Both the position numbers and the translations under genes were made by a program. Positions 32,642 through 41,092 of a stretch of 64,000 nucleotides of DNA are shown piece by piece. This DNA is from Streptosporangium brasiliense. GTDB lineage: Bacteria > Actinomycetota > Actinomycetes > Streptosporangiales > Streptosporangiaceae. The number at the start of each line of letters is the position of its first letter. Positions within the stretch are counted from its first letter, which is position 1. The stretch spans positions 1,798,001 to 1,862,000 of the forward strand of contig NZ_JAUSRB010000002.1 in NCBI RefSeq assembly GCF_030811595.1, given 5' to 3'. The notes beneath the pieces are model-generated. The model worked only from the letters and a program-made list of their open reading frames with translations, was not told the origin of the DNA and ran no database searches.

Positions 32642-33346
32642 TCACGGCTGGGTGCCCGGGTCGGCGGTCTGGCCCGGCCCGGCGGTTTGGCTCGGGTCAA
32701 TGGTCTGGCCTGGATCGGCGGCCTGGCCCGGCCCGGTGGCCTGGCTCGGGTCGGCGGTCTGGCCTGGGTCGGTGGCCTGGTCCAGGCCGGTGATCTGGCT
32801 CAGGTGCCGGGCGAGCCGGTGCTGGTTGTCGGCCAGGCGCAGGCACAGGTGGCGTAGCTGGGTCAGCTCGTCGGGCGTGAAGCCCCGGAAGATCGCCGCC
32901 ATGGCGGCCTGGCTGGGCCGGCGGAAGGCTTCGATCCACGCCCGCCCGGCGGGGGTGATCTGGGCCAGGACGGAGCGCCGGTCGTGGCGGTCGGGGACCC
33001 GCCGCGCCAGGCCGTCGCGTTCGAGCGTGTCGACCAGCCCGGTGACGTTGCGGGAGCTCACTCCGGCCGACTGGGCCAGTTCGCCGATGCTGGTCCCGTC
33101 GTCGGCCGAGGCGTCCAGGCGGAGCAGGATGTCCAGAGCCCCCGAGCTCAGCCCGCGGCCCTGGGCCCCGTGGGCGCGCATGCGCTCGACGGCGTGGAAG
33201 GCGGTGCGGACGGAGGCCGCGGCTTCGAGGGCGAGGGTGTCGTCCCCGCCGGCGAACCGGGACATGGCGGCCCTCGCCTGAGGGTCGAAGAGGCGGCCGT
33301 CGGGGTCGCGGTCGAAGTCGGTCGATGATTTATGTACGTCCTTCAT
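32642..33346 (-). CDS. MarR-family regulator with a repeat-expanded tail
   Basis: A 234-residue MarR protein. The winged helix has DILLRLDASADDGTSIGELA, GVSSRNVTGLVDTLERDGLA and the wing RRVPDRHDRRSVLAQITPAG. After the dimer helices (to about residue 185) comes a 45-residue tail of (D/G)PGQ(T/A)AD/PSQ repeats, coded by 18-bp DNA repeats at 32663-32786. The ATG at 33346 lies in a short AT-rich promoter with repeated GTACGT(C/G)CTT motifs, likely its own operator. The tail is not part of the family fold. Confidence 0.85.
   Translation of the reverse strand: MKDVHKSSTDFDRDPDGRLFDPQARAAMSRFAGGDDTLALEAAASVRTAFHAVERMRAHGAQGRGLSSGALDILLRLDASADDGTSIGELAQSAGVSSRNVTGLVDTLERDGLARRVPDRHDRRSVLAQITPAGRAWIEAFRRPSQAAMAAIFRGFTPDELTQLRHLCLRLADNQHRLARHLSQITGLDQATDPGQTADPSQATGPGQAADPGQTIDPSQTAGPGQTADPGTQP
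32663..32786 (-). repeat. 18-bp intragenic tandem repeat in the MarR gene
   Basis: About seven 18-bp units of the form GG(C/T)GG(T/C)(C/T)TGGC(C/T)(C/T)GG(C/G)(C/T)C start at 32663. They encode six-residue units, so expansions keep the frame. Confidence 0.75.
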
Positions 33347-33384
33347 GATGAAGGAGCACTTTAGTACGTGCTTCGATAATTTGT

Positions 33385-33445
33385 CGACGCCGGGTGTCCC
33401 TCCCGGCCGGACCTGGGAGGCCGGAGGGAGGGGCACCCGGCGTCG
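33385..33445 (-). terminator. Long hairpin after the beta-propeller gene
   Basis: The outer stem CGACGCCGGGTG pairs with CACCCGGCGTCG, and the inner arms CCCTCCC/GGGAGGG extend it with one bulge. It lies between the propeller gene stop (33601) and the MarR promoter. Confidence 0.6.
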
Positions 33446-33600
33446 GTCGTGCCCGGGGCGGGCCGGGAGAGCCGTGCCCGGACCGGGAGACGGGTCATGC
33501 TCCCGGCCCGCCGCGCTCGCGGTGCCCACCGGCGGCGGTCATGTCTGGAGGGAGCAGGACCGCCGCCGACGTACGGCGGGCTCGCGCGGGGACGGCCTGG

Positions 33601-34713
33601 TCAGGGGGTCACTATGGCGAGCTGGTCGTACCAGTCCTCGGTGAGCCAGAGGTTGTCGTCGGAACCGGTCGTGATCTCGAACGGTCCGGAGAAGTCGGTC
33701 GGCAGCGCGTACTCGTTGAGCGTCCCGCCGGTGGTGATGCTGTCGACCCTGCTGCCGAGCTGCTCGACGAACCACAGGTTGTCGTCCGGCCCGCTGGTGA
33801 TGCCCCAGGGGAAGCCGCTGGGATCCGTGAGCGAGTATTCGGTGAAGCCGGCCCCGGTGGTGGCCGAGGTGACCTTTCCGGTGCCGTCGGTGTACCACAG
33901 GTTGCCGTCCGACCCGGTGACGATCCCGATGGGCATCGCACCGGTGGGACCGGCGATCTCGGTGATCGTCCCGCCGGTGGTGATCTTCCCGATGCCGGCC
34001 GCGAGGGGCTCGGTGAACCACAGGTTGCCGTCCGGGCCCGGGGTGATGTAGAGCGGGTAGGCGCCGCTGGTCGGCAGGGTGTATTCGGTGATCGTCCCGC
34101 CGGTGGTGATCTTCCCGATCCGGTTGCCGTCCGACTCGGTGAACCACAGGTTCCCGTCGGGGCCGGCGGCGATGCTCCAGGGGTAGGAGCCCGAGTTGGG
34201 CAGGGTGTATTCGGTGATCGTCCCGCCGGTGGTGATCTTCCCGATCTTGTTGCCGGCGGCCTCGGTGAACCACAGGTTCCCGTCGGGGCCGGTGGTGATG
34301 CCCGCCGGCTGGGAGTTCGAGGTGGGGATGGTGTATTCGGTGAACACGCCCGCCGTGGTGACGCGTCCCACCTTGTTGGCGTAGTTCTCGGTGAACCACA
34401 GGTTCCCGTCGGGGCCGCTGGTGATCCCCAGGACCGCCGACGGGCTCGTCGGCACCGATATCTCATTGATCGTCGGGGTCAGCTGGGACTCCAGCATGGA
34501 CATGGGGGCCATCCTGGGCCGGGGCAGCCGCGGGGGGCGGCACCGGATGTGCCGGTGAGAGTGCTTCTGCTTGAGCTTGAGGCAGAGCTTCACCCACGGG
34601 CGCGGGGTGGGGCGGTGCGTCGGGGCGGTGGAGGCGGACACGGGCACGTTCATCGTCAGGATCAGGGCCAGGGCCGCGAGCGGATACCCGAGGCGTCTGT
34701 AACAGTGGCGCAT
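33601..34713 (-). CDS. Secreted virginiamycin-B-lyase-like beta-propeller
   Basis: A 370-residue exported protein. The signal peptide is YPLAALALILTMNVPVSAST, followed by a basic His-rich linker (HSHRHIRCRP). The rest is a propeller of seven or so ~42-residue blades, each with GPDGNLWFTE or a variant plus IGKITTGGTITEYTLP. Vgb (streptogramin lyase) has this architecture, but its catalytic His is missing: no histidine occurs anywhere in the propeller, so the lyase reaction is unlikely. A surface-exposed binding protein is more plausible. Confidence 0.8.
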   Translation of the reverse strand: MRHCYRRLGYPLAALALILTMNVPVSASTAPTHRPTPRPWVKLCLKLKQKHSHRHIRCRPPRLPRPRMAPMSMLESQLTPTINEISVPTSPSAVLGITSGPDGNLWFTENYANKVGRVTTAGVFTEYTIPTSNSQPAGITTGPDGNLWFTEAAGNKIGKITTGGTITEYTLPNSGSYPWSIAAGPDGNLWFTESDGNRIGKITTGGTITEYTLPTSGAYPLYITPGPDGNLWFTEPLAAGIGKITTGGTITEIAGPTGAMPIGIVTGSDGNLWYTDGTGKVTSATTGAGFTEYSLTDPSGFPWGITSGPDDNLWFVEQLGSRVDSITTGGTLNEYALPTDFSGPFEITTGSDDNLWLTEDWYDQLAIVTP

Positions 34714-35123
34714 GACATCCCTTCCATAAAGAAGAAACACAAATAACGCCGGGCGGGCATCCGGGTGCTGTCGGACGGCTGAGATCCGCGATGTGGGACC
34801 GCTGCGGAAGGAAATTCTCGACATTAGGACAAACACCCTGAAAGCCTGATCCGGAGGGAATTCTTTATCCCTGTCCGGGCCCGGTTGTCCAAATATCTCT
34901 CAGGTCCGACGAGCGCCTTCGCTCATCTATGTTCGTGGCTGGTCATAAGACCGCCAACTCAATGGCTGGGTCCGCGGGCAGGGGGCGGATCTCGCCGGAG
35001 AACCGGACGGCTCCCGCCGGAAGGGAGGACGGCTCCGCCGTACATCGGGACCGCGGCTCCGGGGCGGCCCCGGACGGGAGGGCGCCGACCGGCGCGGCAC
35101 GTCCCGCCGCGGGGACCCGGCGG

Positions 35124-35693
35124 TCAGGCGGCCGAGTGGGTGATGGTGCCGGTGTAGACGCCCGGGATGGTGGAGAACGGGATGTTGACGACGATTGTCG
35201 GCTCCCAACTGGTGGAGGTGGCGGCGACGAGTGACCCCTTGGTCGAGGTGAACGCGGTCACCGGCGTGGACAGCGGGAGTTGCTGGGCGGCGGTGAGCTG
35301 CCCCGGGACGCGGACGGCGGTGCCGGAGAAGGCGGTGGTGGGGCCGGACCAGTAGGAGATGTTCGCTTTGGTGATGGTCCCTCCGCCGGCGCGGGTGAAG
35401 TCCGTGGCCGAAACGGTGGCCACCCATGTGCGGTTGCCCGGCCGGGTGTCGGACACGGTCACCGTGCCGAGGGAGCCGCTGAGCGTGCTGCCCGCGGCGC
35501 CGGTGCCGAGGTTCACCGGGCCGTTGGGCACGGTGATCAACAGCTCGGTGGCACGTAGCACTCGTGCGGTCTCTCTCCCCTTCTCCTTCCCCTTCCCCGC
35601 GCCGGCGGCCGAGCTGTCGGCGGCCGAGACCGCGGGGGCGCCGAGCCAGAGCAGCAGGGCGATCGGAGCCATCAGTGACGGGATTGTCCGCAC
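35124..35693 (-). CDS. Secreted WxL-like domain protein 1
   Basis: A 189-residue preprotein starting with GTG. The signal peptide is MRTIPSLMAPIALLLWLGAP..SA, then a basic linker (GKGKEKGRETARV). A beta-rich domain starts at LLITVPNGPVNLGTG, with VTVSDTRPGNRTWVATVSATDF and the ending SWEPTIVVNIPFSTIPGVYTG followed by TITHS. The final pattern W..T.....P....G.Y.GTI.HS recalls the WxL cell-wall-binding domain. It is a paralogue of 36298-36897 (same block order). The 410-bp gap to 34713 holds no gene. Confidence 0.65.
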   Translation of the reverse strand: MRTIPSLMAPIALLLWLGAPAVSAADSSAAGAGKGKEKGRETARVLRATELLITVPNGPVNLGTGAAGSTLSGSLGTVTVSDTRPGNRTWVATVSATDFTRAGGGTITKANISYWSGPTTAFSGTAVRVPGQLTAAQQLPLSTPVTAFTSTKGSLVAATSTSWEPTIVVNIPFSTIPGVYTGTITHSAA

Positions 35694-36297
35694 TGCCCTT
35701 TCCTCATTCCGATTGCGTTAAATCCTCTTTCGGGTGGCGGACGTGGAGCAGATATCCGCTGGTGTGGAGAAAAGCCGATGGCAGCCTAGGCCACCTGATT
35801 TGGGTCGCACTCCCGTATCCCGTCCGTGGGCGGCAAATTGCGGGTAAGGCGACGATAGAATCTTCCGCGCCCGGCTGGAATTGCGCTCGCGCGCCGGTGC
35901 GCGTCCATGGCCTTCGCCGAATTTCCCTTCAGGTGGTCGTACGCCGGTGAATTTCACCGCAGGCAGCCGTATTTCGGAAAATCGCCCCGCCGGTGGGCGG
36001 GCCCCGGCGGAGAGGCTCCCGTGGCCCGGCGGAGCAGCTCCCCGCCGGGTCCGTCATCCCGCACCCGGCGACCGGACCATCCCCGGGCCGGACCATCCCC
36101 GGGCCGGGACGCCCGGCCGCTCCGCGGGGGGAGACGCGCCGGCCGGTGCGACCGATGGTCACATTTGCCACCTGTGATCGCCAATAGTCACCAGAAGATC
36201 ACCAAAAGTTGCCAGACGCTCATATGGACAGTTTCCGGAGGAGGCGCGCTGAGCAGGATGTGATCACGCAAGGACAACCCGGGCATGGTCGGGTTCG

Positions 36298-36897
36298 ATG
36301 AAGGGATCGGTAGTGTCTGGAAGCCGTCTCGGCAGCTCATTGGCAGGTGTCGCGGGCCTGGTCGCGGCAATGGCGATAGTCGCCCTCCCGGCCCAGGCCG
36401 GCACATGCCCTGTTTCAACCACGTGTCCCACCACCGTGACGTTCACGGTGACCGCCCCGAACGGGCTGACGATCACCGTGCCCGACGGCCCGGTCGACCT
36501 CGGCAGCGGCAACCCGGGCACCCAGATCAGCGGGCAGCTCGGCTCGGTCACGGTCTCCGACCAGCGCGCCGCGCTCACCGCGACGTGGACGGCGTCGGTG
36601 ATCGCGGCCCCGGGCGGCTTCACCACCGGCGGCGGCACGGCCGCGGAGACCATCCCGAACACCGCGGTGCTGTACTGGTCCGGTCCGGCCACCGCGACGA
36701 CCGGCACCGGGACCTTCGTCCCCGGGCAGGTGGACGCGGCGGCCGCCCAGACGCTGGACGTCTCGCGCACCGCCTTCAGCAAGACGAGCGGGTCCGGTGA
36801 CAACTCCGCCACCTGGAACCCGACCATCGTGATCAACATCCCCGCCCAGGCGGTGGCGGGCACCTACACCGGCACGGTGAACCACTCCGTTGCGTAA
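36298..36897 (+). CDS. Secreted WxL-like domain protein 2
   Basis: A 199-residue preprotein, paralogue of 35124-35693. The signal peptide spans residues 1-34 (AGLVAAMAIVALPAQAG). A short segment with CPVSTTCPTT follows, then LTITVPDGPVDLGSGNPG, VTVSDQRAALTATWTASV, NTAVLYWSGPATAT and TWNPTIVINIPAQAVAGTYT before GTVNHSVA. It is a likely wall-associated beta-sandwich. The next gene starts within its last codons, tying it to a DUF916-like protein. The 600 bp upstream contain no gene but an AT-rich promoter-like stretch at 36160-36240. Confidence 0.65.
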   Translation: MKGSVVSGSRLGSSLAGVAGLVAAMAIVALPAQAGTCPVSTTCPTTVTFTVTAPNGLTITVPDGPVDLGSGNPGTQISGQLGSVTVSDQRAALTATWTASVIAAPGGFTTGGGTAAETIPNTAVLYWSGPATATTGTGTFVPGQVDAAAAQTLDVSRTAFSKTSGSGDNSATWNPTIVINIPAQAVAGTYTGTVNHSVA

Positions 36898-38074
36898 CCC
36901 ACTGTTGCGGCGGCGCGCGCCGGCGGCGCTGTCCGCGCTCATCCTTCAGGGAGCGCTCATCCTGCACGGGGCGGTCAGCACCCCGGCGATCGCGGACGGG
37001 GGCCCGGCGGGCTCCCGTCCGGCCGGCGTGGGCTCCCGCCCGGCCGGAGATCTTCATCCGGCCGGCGTGGGCTCCCGTCCTGCCGGACCGGGCTCCCGTA
37101 CGGCCGGGAAGGACACCCGTGGGGCCGGGAAGGAGTCCATCGGGATCATGCTCCTGGAGGCCCCGGCCAACCGCATGGACGACCCGCGGGCCCGCATCTT
37201 CATCGTCGACCACGTCAACCCCGGCACCGAGTTCACGAGGCGCTTCAAGGTCACCAACAGTTCGTCCCGACCTCAGCACGTCGAGCTCTACGCGAGCGGC
37301 GCCTCCGTTGGCAAGGGCGGCTTCGCGTTCGCGCCGGCCCGCACCCCGAACGAGCTGAGCTCGTGGATCAGGCTCAGCCGTTCCGCGGTCGACCTGAAGG
37401 CGCACGGCAGCGCGACGGCCAAGGCCACGATCGACGTGCCGGCGATGGCCGTCAGGGGAGAGCGATACGCCGTCATCTGGGCGGAGGTCTCCTCGTCGGC
37501 CCCCGGTCCGCAGGGGAACGTCGCCCTCGTCAACCGGGTCGGGATCCGCACCTATCTCGACGTCGGGCCGGGCGGTGAACCCCCGTCGGACTTCCGGGTC
37601 GGTGAGGTGCTCCCGCAACGCGCCGAGGACGGCCGGCCGCGGATCGTGGCGAGCGTCTTCAACACGGGCGAACGCGCCCTGGACATCAGCGGGCAACTGT
37701 CGCTGTCCGACGGCCCGAGCTCGCTCAGCGCCGGCCCCTTCCGGGCCGCCCGCAACGTGACCGTGGCGCCGGGAGAGCGCGGGGAGATGGCCGTGGTCCT
37801 GGGAGAGGGCCTCCCGGACGGGCCGTGGAAGTTCCACCTCGCCCTCCAGAGCGGCCGGGTCAAGCACACGGTGACCGGCACCCTCACCTTCCCGGAGAAG
37901 GCCGGCACCTGGGGCCCGCCGGCCTCGCTGGACTCCCCCCTGATGCTGACGGTCACACTCGCCGGGCTGGTGGCCCTCGCCGCCGCGGTGCCGCTCCTCG
38001 TCTTCGGCTTCCGCCGCATCGCCGCGCGCCGGCAGAGGTTGTCGGCGAGCGGTCTCCGTGACGATCCCTCCTGA
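36890..38074 (+). CDS. DUF916-like membrane-anchored surface protein
   Basis: A 394-residue protein translated from a TTG inside the previous gene's last codons. It has a signal peptide (ALILQGALILHG), then a low-complexity region of GSRPAG repeats coded by ~24-bp DNA repeats (37008-37110). Two immunoglobulin-like beta domains follow: IMLLEAPANRMDDPRARIFI..VNPGTEFTRRFKVTN, and RIVASVFNTGERALDISGQ. A C-terminal TM helix (LMLTVTLAGLVALAAAVPLLV) and a basic tail close it. This matches the DUF916/DUF3324 partner of Firmicute WxL proteins, suggesting a surface complex. Confidence 0.7.
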   Translation: MRNPLLRRRAPAALSALILQGALILHGAVSTPAIADGGPAGSRPAGVGSRPAGDLHPAGVGSRPAGPGSRTAGKDTRGAGKESIGIMLLEAPANRMDDPRARIFIVDHVNPGTEFTRRFKVTNSSSRPQHVELYASGASVGKGGFAFAPARTPNELSSWIRLSRSAVDLKAHGSATAKATIDVPAMAVRGERYAVIWAEVSSSAPGPQGNVALVNRVGIRTYLDVGPGGEPPSDFRVGEVLPQRAEDGRPRIVASVFNTGERALDISGQLSLSDGPSSLSAGPFRAARNVTVAPGERGEMAVVLGEGLPDGPWKFHLALQSGRVKHTVTGTLTFPEKAGTWGPPASLDSPLMLTVTLAGLVALAAAVPLLVFGFRRIAARRQRLSASGLRDDPS

Positions 38075-38095
38075 CGCCGGGTGACGCGGCGTCAG
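38071..38095. terminator. Hairpin between convergent genes
   Basis: CTGACGCC pairs with GGCGTCAG around a 9-nt loop, starting at the stop codon of the DUF916-like gene and facing the aldo/keto reductase stop (38133). Confidence 0.5.
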
Positions 38096-38132
38096 GGCCG
38101 GTGGCCGGCCGGTCGGCCGCCGGGAGGAGGGC

Positions 38133-39026
38133 CTACCGGCTTTCGGCGGCCTCCAGCAGGGTGATCTCGTCCGCGCCGAGCACCAGGCCGGCGGCCGCCG
38201 CGGAGTCGCGGGCCGTCTCGGGGCGGCTGGCCCCGGGGATCGGGACGGTGGCCGGGGACCGGGCCAGCAGCCAGGCGAGACAGACCTGCTGCGGGCTCAC
38301 CCCGTGCTCGCGCGCGACCGCGTGGAAGGCGGCGTACGCCGGGTCGGGCACGCCGGAGCGGGACCGGCCGTCGAGCGAGCTGCGGGAGATGCCGCCGAGC
38401 GGGCTCCAGGGCAGGAACGCGACGCCCAGCTCCTCGCAGAGGCGCAGCTCCGGCTCGCCGGCGCGGACGGCCGGGGAGAACCGGTTCTGCACCGAGGCCA
38501 GCCTGCCGCCCAGGATGTCGTGCGCCTGGCGGATCTGCCCGGCGTCGGCGTTGGAGACGCCGGCCATGCGGATCTTGCCCTCGTCGAGCAGCTCGGCCAG
38601 CGCGCCGACGGAGTCGGCCCAGGGGACGGCGGGGTCCGGCTTGTGGAGCTGGTACAGCCCGATCGTGTCGACGCCGAGCCGCTTGAGCGACGCCTCGCAG
38701 GCCCGCTTGAGGTGGTCCGGTGAGCCGTCGACCGTCCACGAGCCGTCGCCCGGCCGGCCCCGGCCGCCCTTGGTGGCGACGAGCACCTCCGCGGTGCCGC
38801 CGCCGTACGCGGCGAGCGCGCGGGCGACCAGCTCCTCGTTGTGGCCGCTCTCGCCGGCGTGCCAGTGGTAGGAGTCGGCGGTGTCGATCAGCGTCACGCC
38901 GGCGTCGAGCGCGGCGTGGATGGTGGCGACCGCCCGGCGGTCGTCCGGCCGCCCCTCGATCGACAGGGGCATGGCGCCCAGTCCGACGGCGCTGACCGGG
39001 ACGCCGCCGATGTGGCGGGTACGCAT
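38133..39026 (-). CDS. Aldo/keto reductase
   Basis: A 297-residue TIM-barrel oxidoreductase. The catalytic tetrad is recognisable: Asp and Tyr in LIDTADSYHW, Lys in VLVATKGGRG, and His in YQLHKPD. The NADP-binding end has FLPWSPLGGIS and PIPGASRPETARDSAAA. The substrate is unknown. The ATG at 39026 is preferred to a longer frame without similarity. It follows the epimerase gene by 11 bp on the same strand, so the two are one unit. Confidence 0.88.
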   Translation of the reverse strand: MRTRHIGGVPVSAVGLGAMPLSIEGRPDDRRAVATIHAALDAGVTLIDTADSYHWHAGESGHNEELVARALAAYGGGTAEVLVATKGGRGRPGDGSWTVDGSPDHLKRACEASLKRLGVDTIGLYQLHKPDPAVPWADSVGALAELLDEGKIRMAGVSNADAGQIRQAHDILGGRLASVQNRFSPAVRAGEPELRLCEELGVAFLPWSPLGGISRSSLDGRSRSGVPDPAYAAFHAVAREHGVSPQQVCLAWLLARSPATVPIPGASRPETARDSAAAAGLVLGADEITLLEAAESR

Positions 39027-39037
39027 GTCCGGTGACC

Positions 39038-39952
39038 TCACAGTGCTTGGGCGACGGCGTCCGGCAGCCAGTCGCGGGTGTGGGAGAAGGCGAAGCCGAG
39101 CCGGCCGGCCCGGCTGTTGTCCATGCCGTAGTAGTGGCCGAACGAGTACGGCGAGACCTCGGCGCCCCCGGACCTGTCGTAGACCGGCCGGGCGGCGGTG
39201 TGCGAGGCGATCCGGTCGCACAGCTCGAAGACGTCGAACTCACCGTGGGAACGGGCGTTGACGGCGCCGGTGAAGTCGGCGCCCGCCGTCCACCGCAGGA
39301 ACTCGGCGATCTCCCTGTGGTGGACGAACGACGACGGATGGTTGTCACGGTGGACCACGATGGGGCGGCCCGCGCGGATCCGTTCGACGTAGTGCCGGAG
39401 CCTGCCGGTGAAGTCGGCCGGGCCGCCGCCCATGACGTGACCGGACCGCACGGTGACGAAGGGGAACGCGGCCTCGCGGGTGAAGACCGCTTCGGCCTGC
39501 CGCTTGCCCTCGCCGTACTGGTTCTCCAGGAACGCCCGGTCGTGCCAGGGCAGGCCCGGATCCACCGGCCACAGCTCCGGGTCGACGGCCGTCTCGGCCA
39601 TCGGGGTGCCGGGAGCGGCCGCGGGGACGCCGCCGGCCGGGGAGTGGTCGTAGACCTCGATGGTCGAGGTCATCACATACCGTCCGGTGCGGCCGGCGAA
39701 GACCCGCGCGGCGACGGCGGCCTGGAGCGGCGTGTTGCACACCTGGTCGACGACCACGTCGAAGGTACGGGTGCCCAGTGCCCGGGCGAGCCCCCGCTCG
39801 TCGTCGCGGTCGGCCACGACGTGGGTCACGCCCGGGGGCGGCGCCTGCGAGCCGCGGTTGACGAGCGTGACGTCGACGCCCCGGTCCCGTAGCCCTGCGA
39901 CCAGGTGCCGGCCGAAGTAGCGGCTGCCGCCGATGACGCATACCTCTTTCAT
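39038..39952 (-). CDS. NAD-dependent epimerase/dehydratase family protein
   Basis: A 304-residue extended-SDR protein. The Rossmann loop is VCVIGGSRYFGRHLVAGL. The catalytic Tyr-Lys pair is in NQYGEGKRQAE, preceded by the TSTIEVYDHS strand. HHREIAEFLRW and VNARSHGEFDVFELC are typical of the isoflavone-reductase/epimerase branch. It likely acts on a nucleotide sugar or similar NAD(P) substrate. It is divergent from the LysR gene; the intergenic palindrome suggests LysR control of this gene and the reductase behind it. Confidence 0.85.
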   Translation of the reverse strand: MKEVCVIGGSRYFGRHLVAGLRDRGVDVTLVNRGSQAPPPGVTHVVADRDDERGLARALGTRTFDVVVDQVCNTPLQAAVAARVFAGRTGRYVMTSTIEVYDHSPAGGVPAAAPGTPMAETAVDPELWPVDPGLPWHDRAFLENQYGEGKRQAEAVFTREAAFPFVTVRSGHVMGGGPADFTGRLRHYVERIRAGRPIVVHRDNHPSSFVHHREIAEFLRWTAGADFTGAVNARSHGEFDVFELCDRIASHTAARPVYDRSGGAEVSPYSFGHYYGMDNSRAGRLGFAFSHTRDWLPDAVAQAL

Positions 39953-39977
39953 GCCTTCATCCTGTCCATATACGGTT

Positions 39978-40003
39978 TTAAGCAGAAGTGGTGATCTGCT
40001 TAA
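39978..40003. promoter_or_regulatory. LysR operator candidate
   Basis: TTAAGCAGA and TCTGCTTAA form a perfect 9-bp inverted repeat with an 8-bp centre, in the 70-bp gap between divergent epimerase and LysR starts. LysR proteins bind such dyads and control the divergent gene. Confidence 0.7.
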
Positions 40004-40022
40004 GCGGCTGTTAGGGAAACTG

Positions 40023-40940
40023 ATGATCGATGTCCAGCGGCTGCGGATCCTGCGCGAGGTCGCCCGGCACGGCAGCTTCAGCCGGGCCGCCGCCGCGCTG
40101 CTGCTCACCCCGTCGGCGGTCTCCCAGCAGATCGCCGCGCTGGAGCGGACGCTCGGGACGCCGGTGGTCCACCGCAGCACCCGCGGGGCGGTGCTCACCG
40201 AGCCGGGCCGGCTGCTCGTCGAGGCCGCCGAGACGATCTCGGCGGAGCTGCGGCACACCCAGGAACAGATCGACCGGTTCACGACCGGCCGCGCCACCCT
40301 CACCGTCGCGACGTTCACCAGCGGAGGCCGTTATCTGCTGCCGGCCGCGCTCGCCCGCTTCACCGCCGATCACCCGGAGGTCGAGCTGACCGTGCTGGAG
40401 CACGAGCCGGAGGGCAGCCTGCCGATGATCCGTGAGGGGCGGGCCGACATCGCGCTGGCCTACCACTTCGACAGTCCGCCGCCGGTCCGGCCCGGCGACC
40501 GCTCGCGCCTGACGTGGACGCCGCTGATGGAGGACCCGATGTCCGTCGTCGTGCCCGCCGGCCACCGGCTCGCCGGCCGCGCGTCGGTCGACCTGGCCGA
40601 GATCGTCGCCGAGCGATGGGTGCTGGGCTGCCTCAAGACCGGGGACTTCCTCCACCGCTACGCCACACTCGCCGGCTCCGAGCTGCGCGTCTCGGCCAGC
40701 ACCACCGACTACTTCTTCGCCCAGGTGCTGGTCGCCGCCGGCGTGGGCATCGCGATGATCCCCGAGGTCGCGCTCCGGCCGTCGGCGGAACTGGTGGCCG
40801 TACCGGTCGGGCCGCCGCGCCCCGCCCGCTACATCGGGGTGGCCGTCGCGCGCCGGCGCCTGACGCGGCCGCACGTCGCCGCGCTCGCCGAGGCGCTGCG
40901 CCTGGCCGTGCCCGGCGGCGCGGTCCACTGCGGCGGGTGA
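40023..40940 (+). CDS. LysR-family transcriptional regulator
   Basis: A 305-residue regulator. The winged helix has LRILREVARHGSFSRAAAAL, TPSAVSQQIAALERTLGTPV and the wing VHRSTRGAVLTEPGRLLV. The periplasmic-binding-protein-like effector domain follows (LTVATFTSGGRYLLPAALARF..). It regulates in response to a small-molecule coinducer. The intergenic dyad at 39978-40003 places the epimerase-reductase pair under its likely control. Some 150 bp without a gene follow its stop. Confidence 0.9.
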   Translation: MIDVQRLRILREVARHGSFSRAAAALLLTPSAVSQQIAALERTLGTPVVHRSTRGAVLTEPGRLLVEAAETISAELRHTQEQIDRFTTGRATLTVATFTSGGRYLLPAALARFTADHPEVELTVLEHEPEGSLPMIREGRADIALAYHFDSPPPVRPGDRSRLTWTPLMEDPMSVVVPAGHRLAGRASVDLAEIVAERWVLGCLKTGDFLHRYATLAGSELRVSASTTDYFFAQVLVAAGVGIAMIPEVALRPSAELVAVPVGPPRPARYIGVAVARRRLTRPHVAALAEALRLAVPGGAVHCGG

Positions 40941-41092
40941 GGTCTCGGGCGGCCGGGCGGCGGGCGCGCGGCAGGGGGGCGGAGGTCACCCTCGGTGCGG
41001 GCGTGATCACATTTCTGGCCAAAACGCGATAGATCTCGTTTATGGCTTTAAGGTCAGGTTGCCAGAGTCAATGCGCTGACCGAAAGAGCGTC

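Noticed and set aside
33394..34746. 450-residue plus-strand ORF opposite the propeller gene
   Set aside because: It is the antisense of the repetitive blades, with Gly/Asp/Arg-rich low-complexity content and no motif. High GC keeps antisense frames open.
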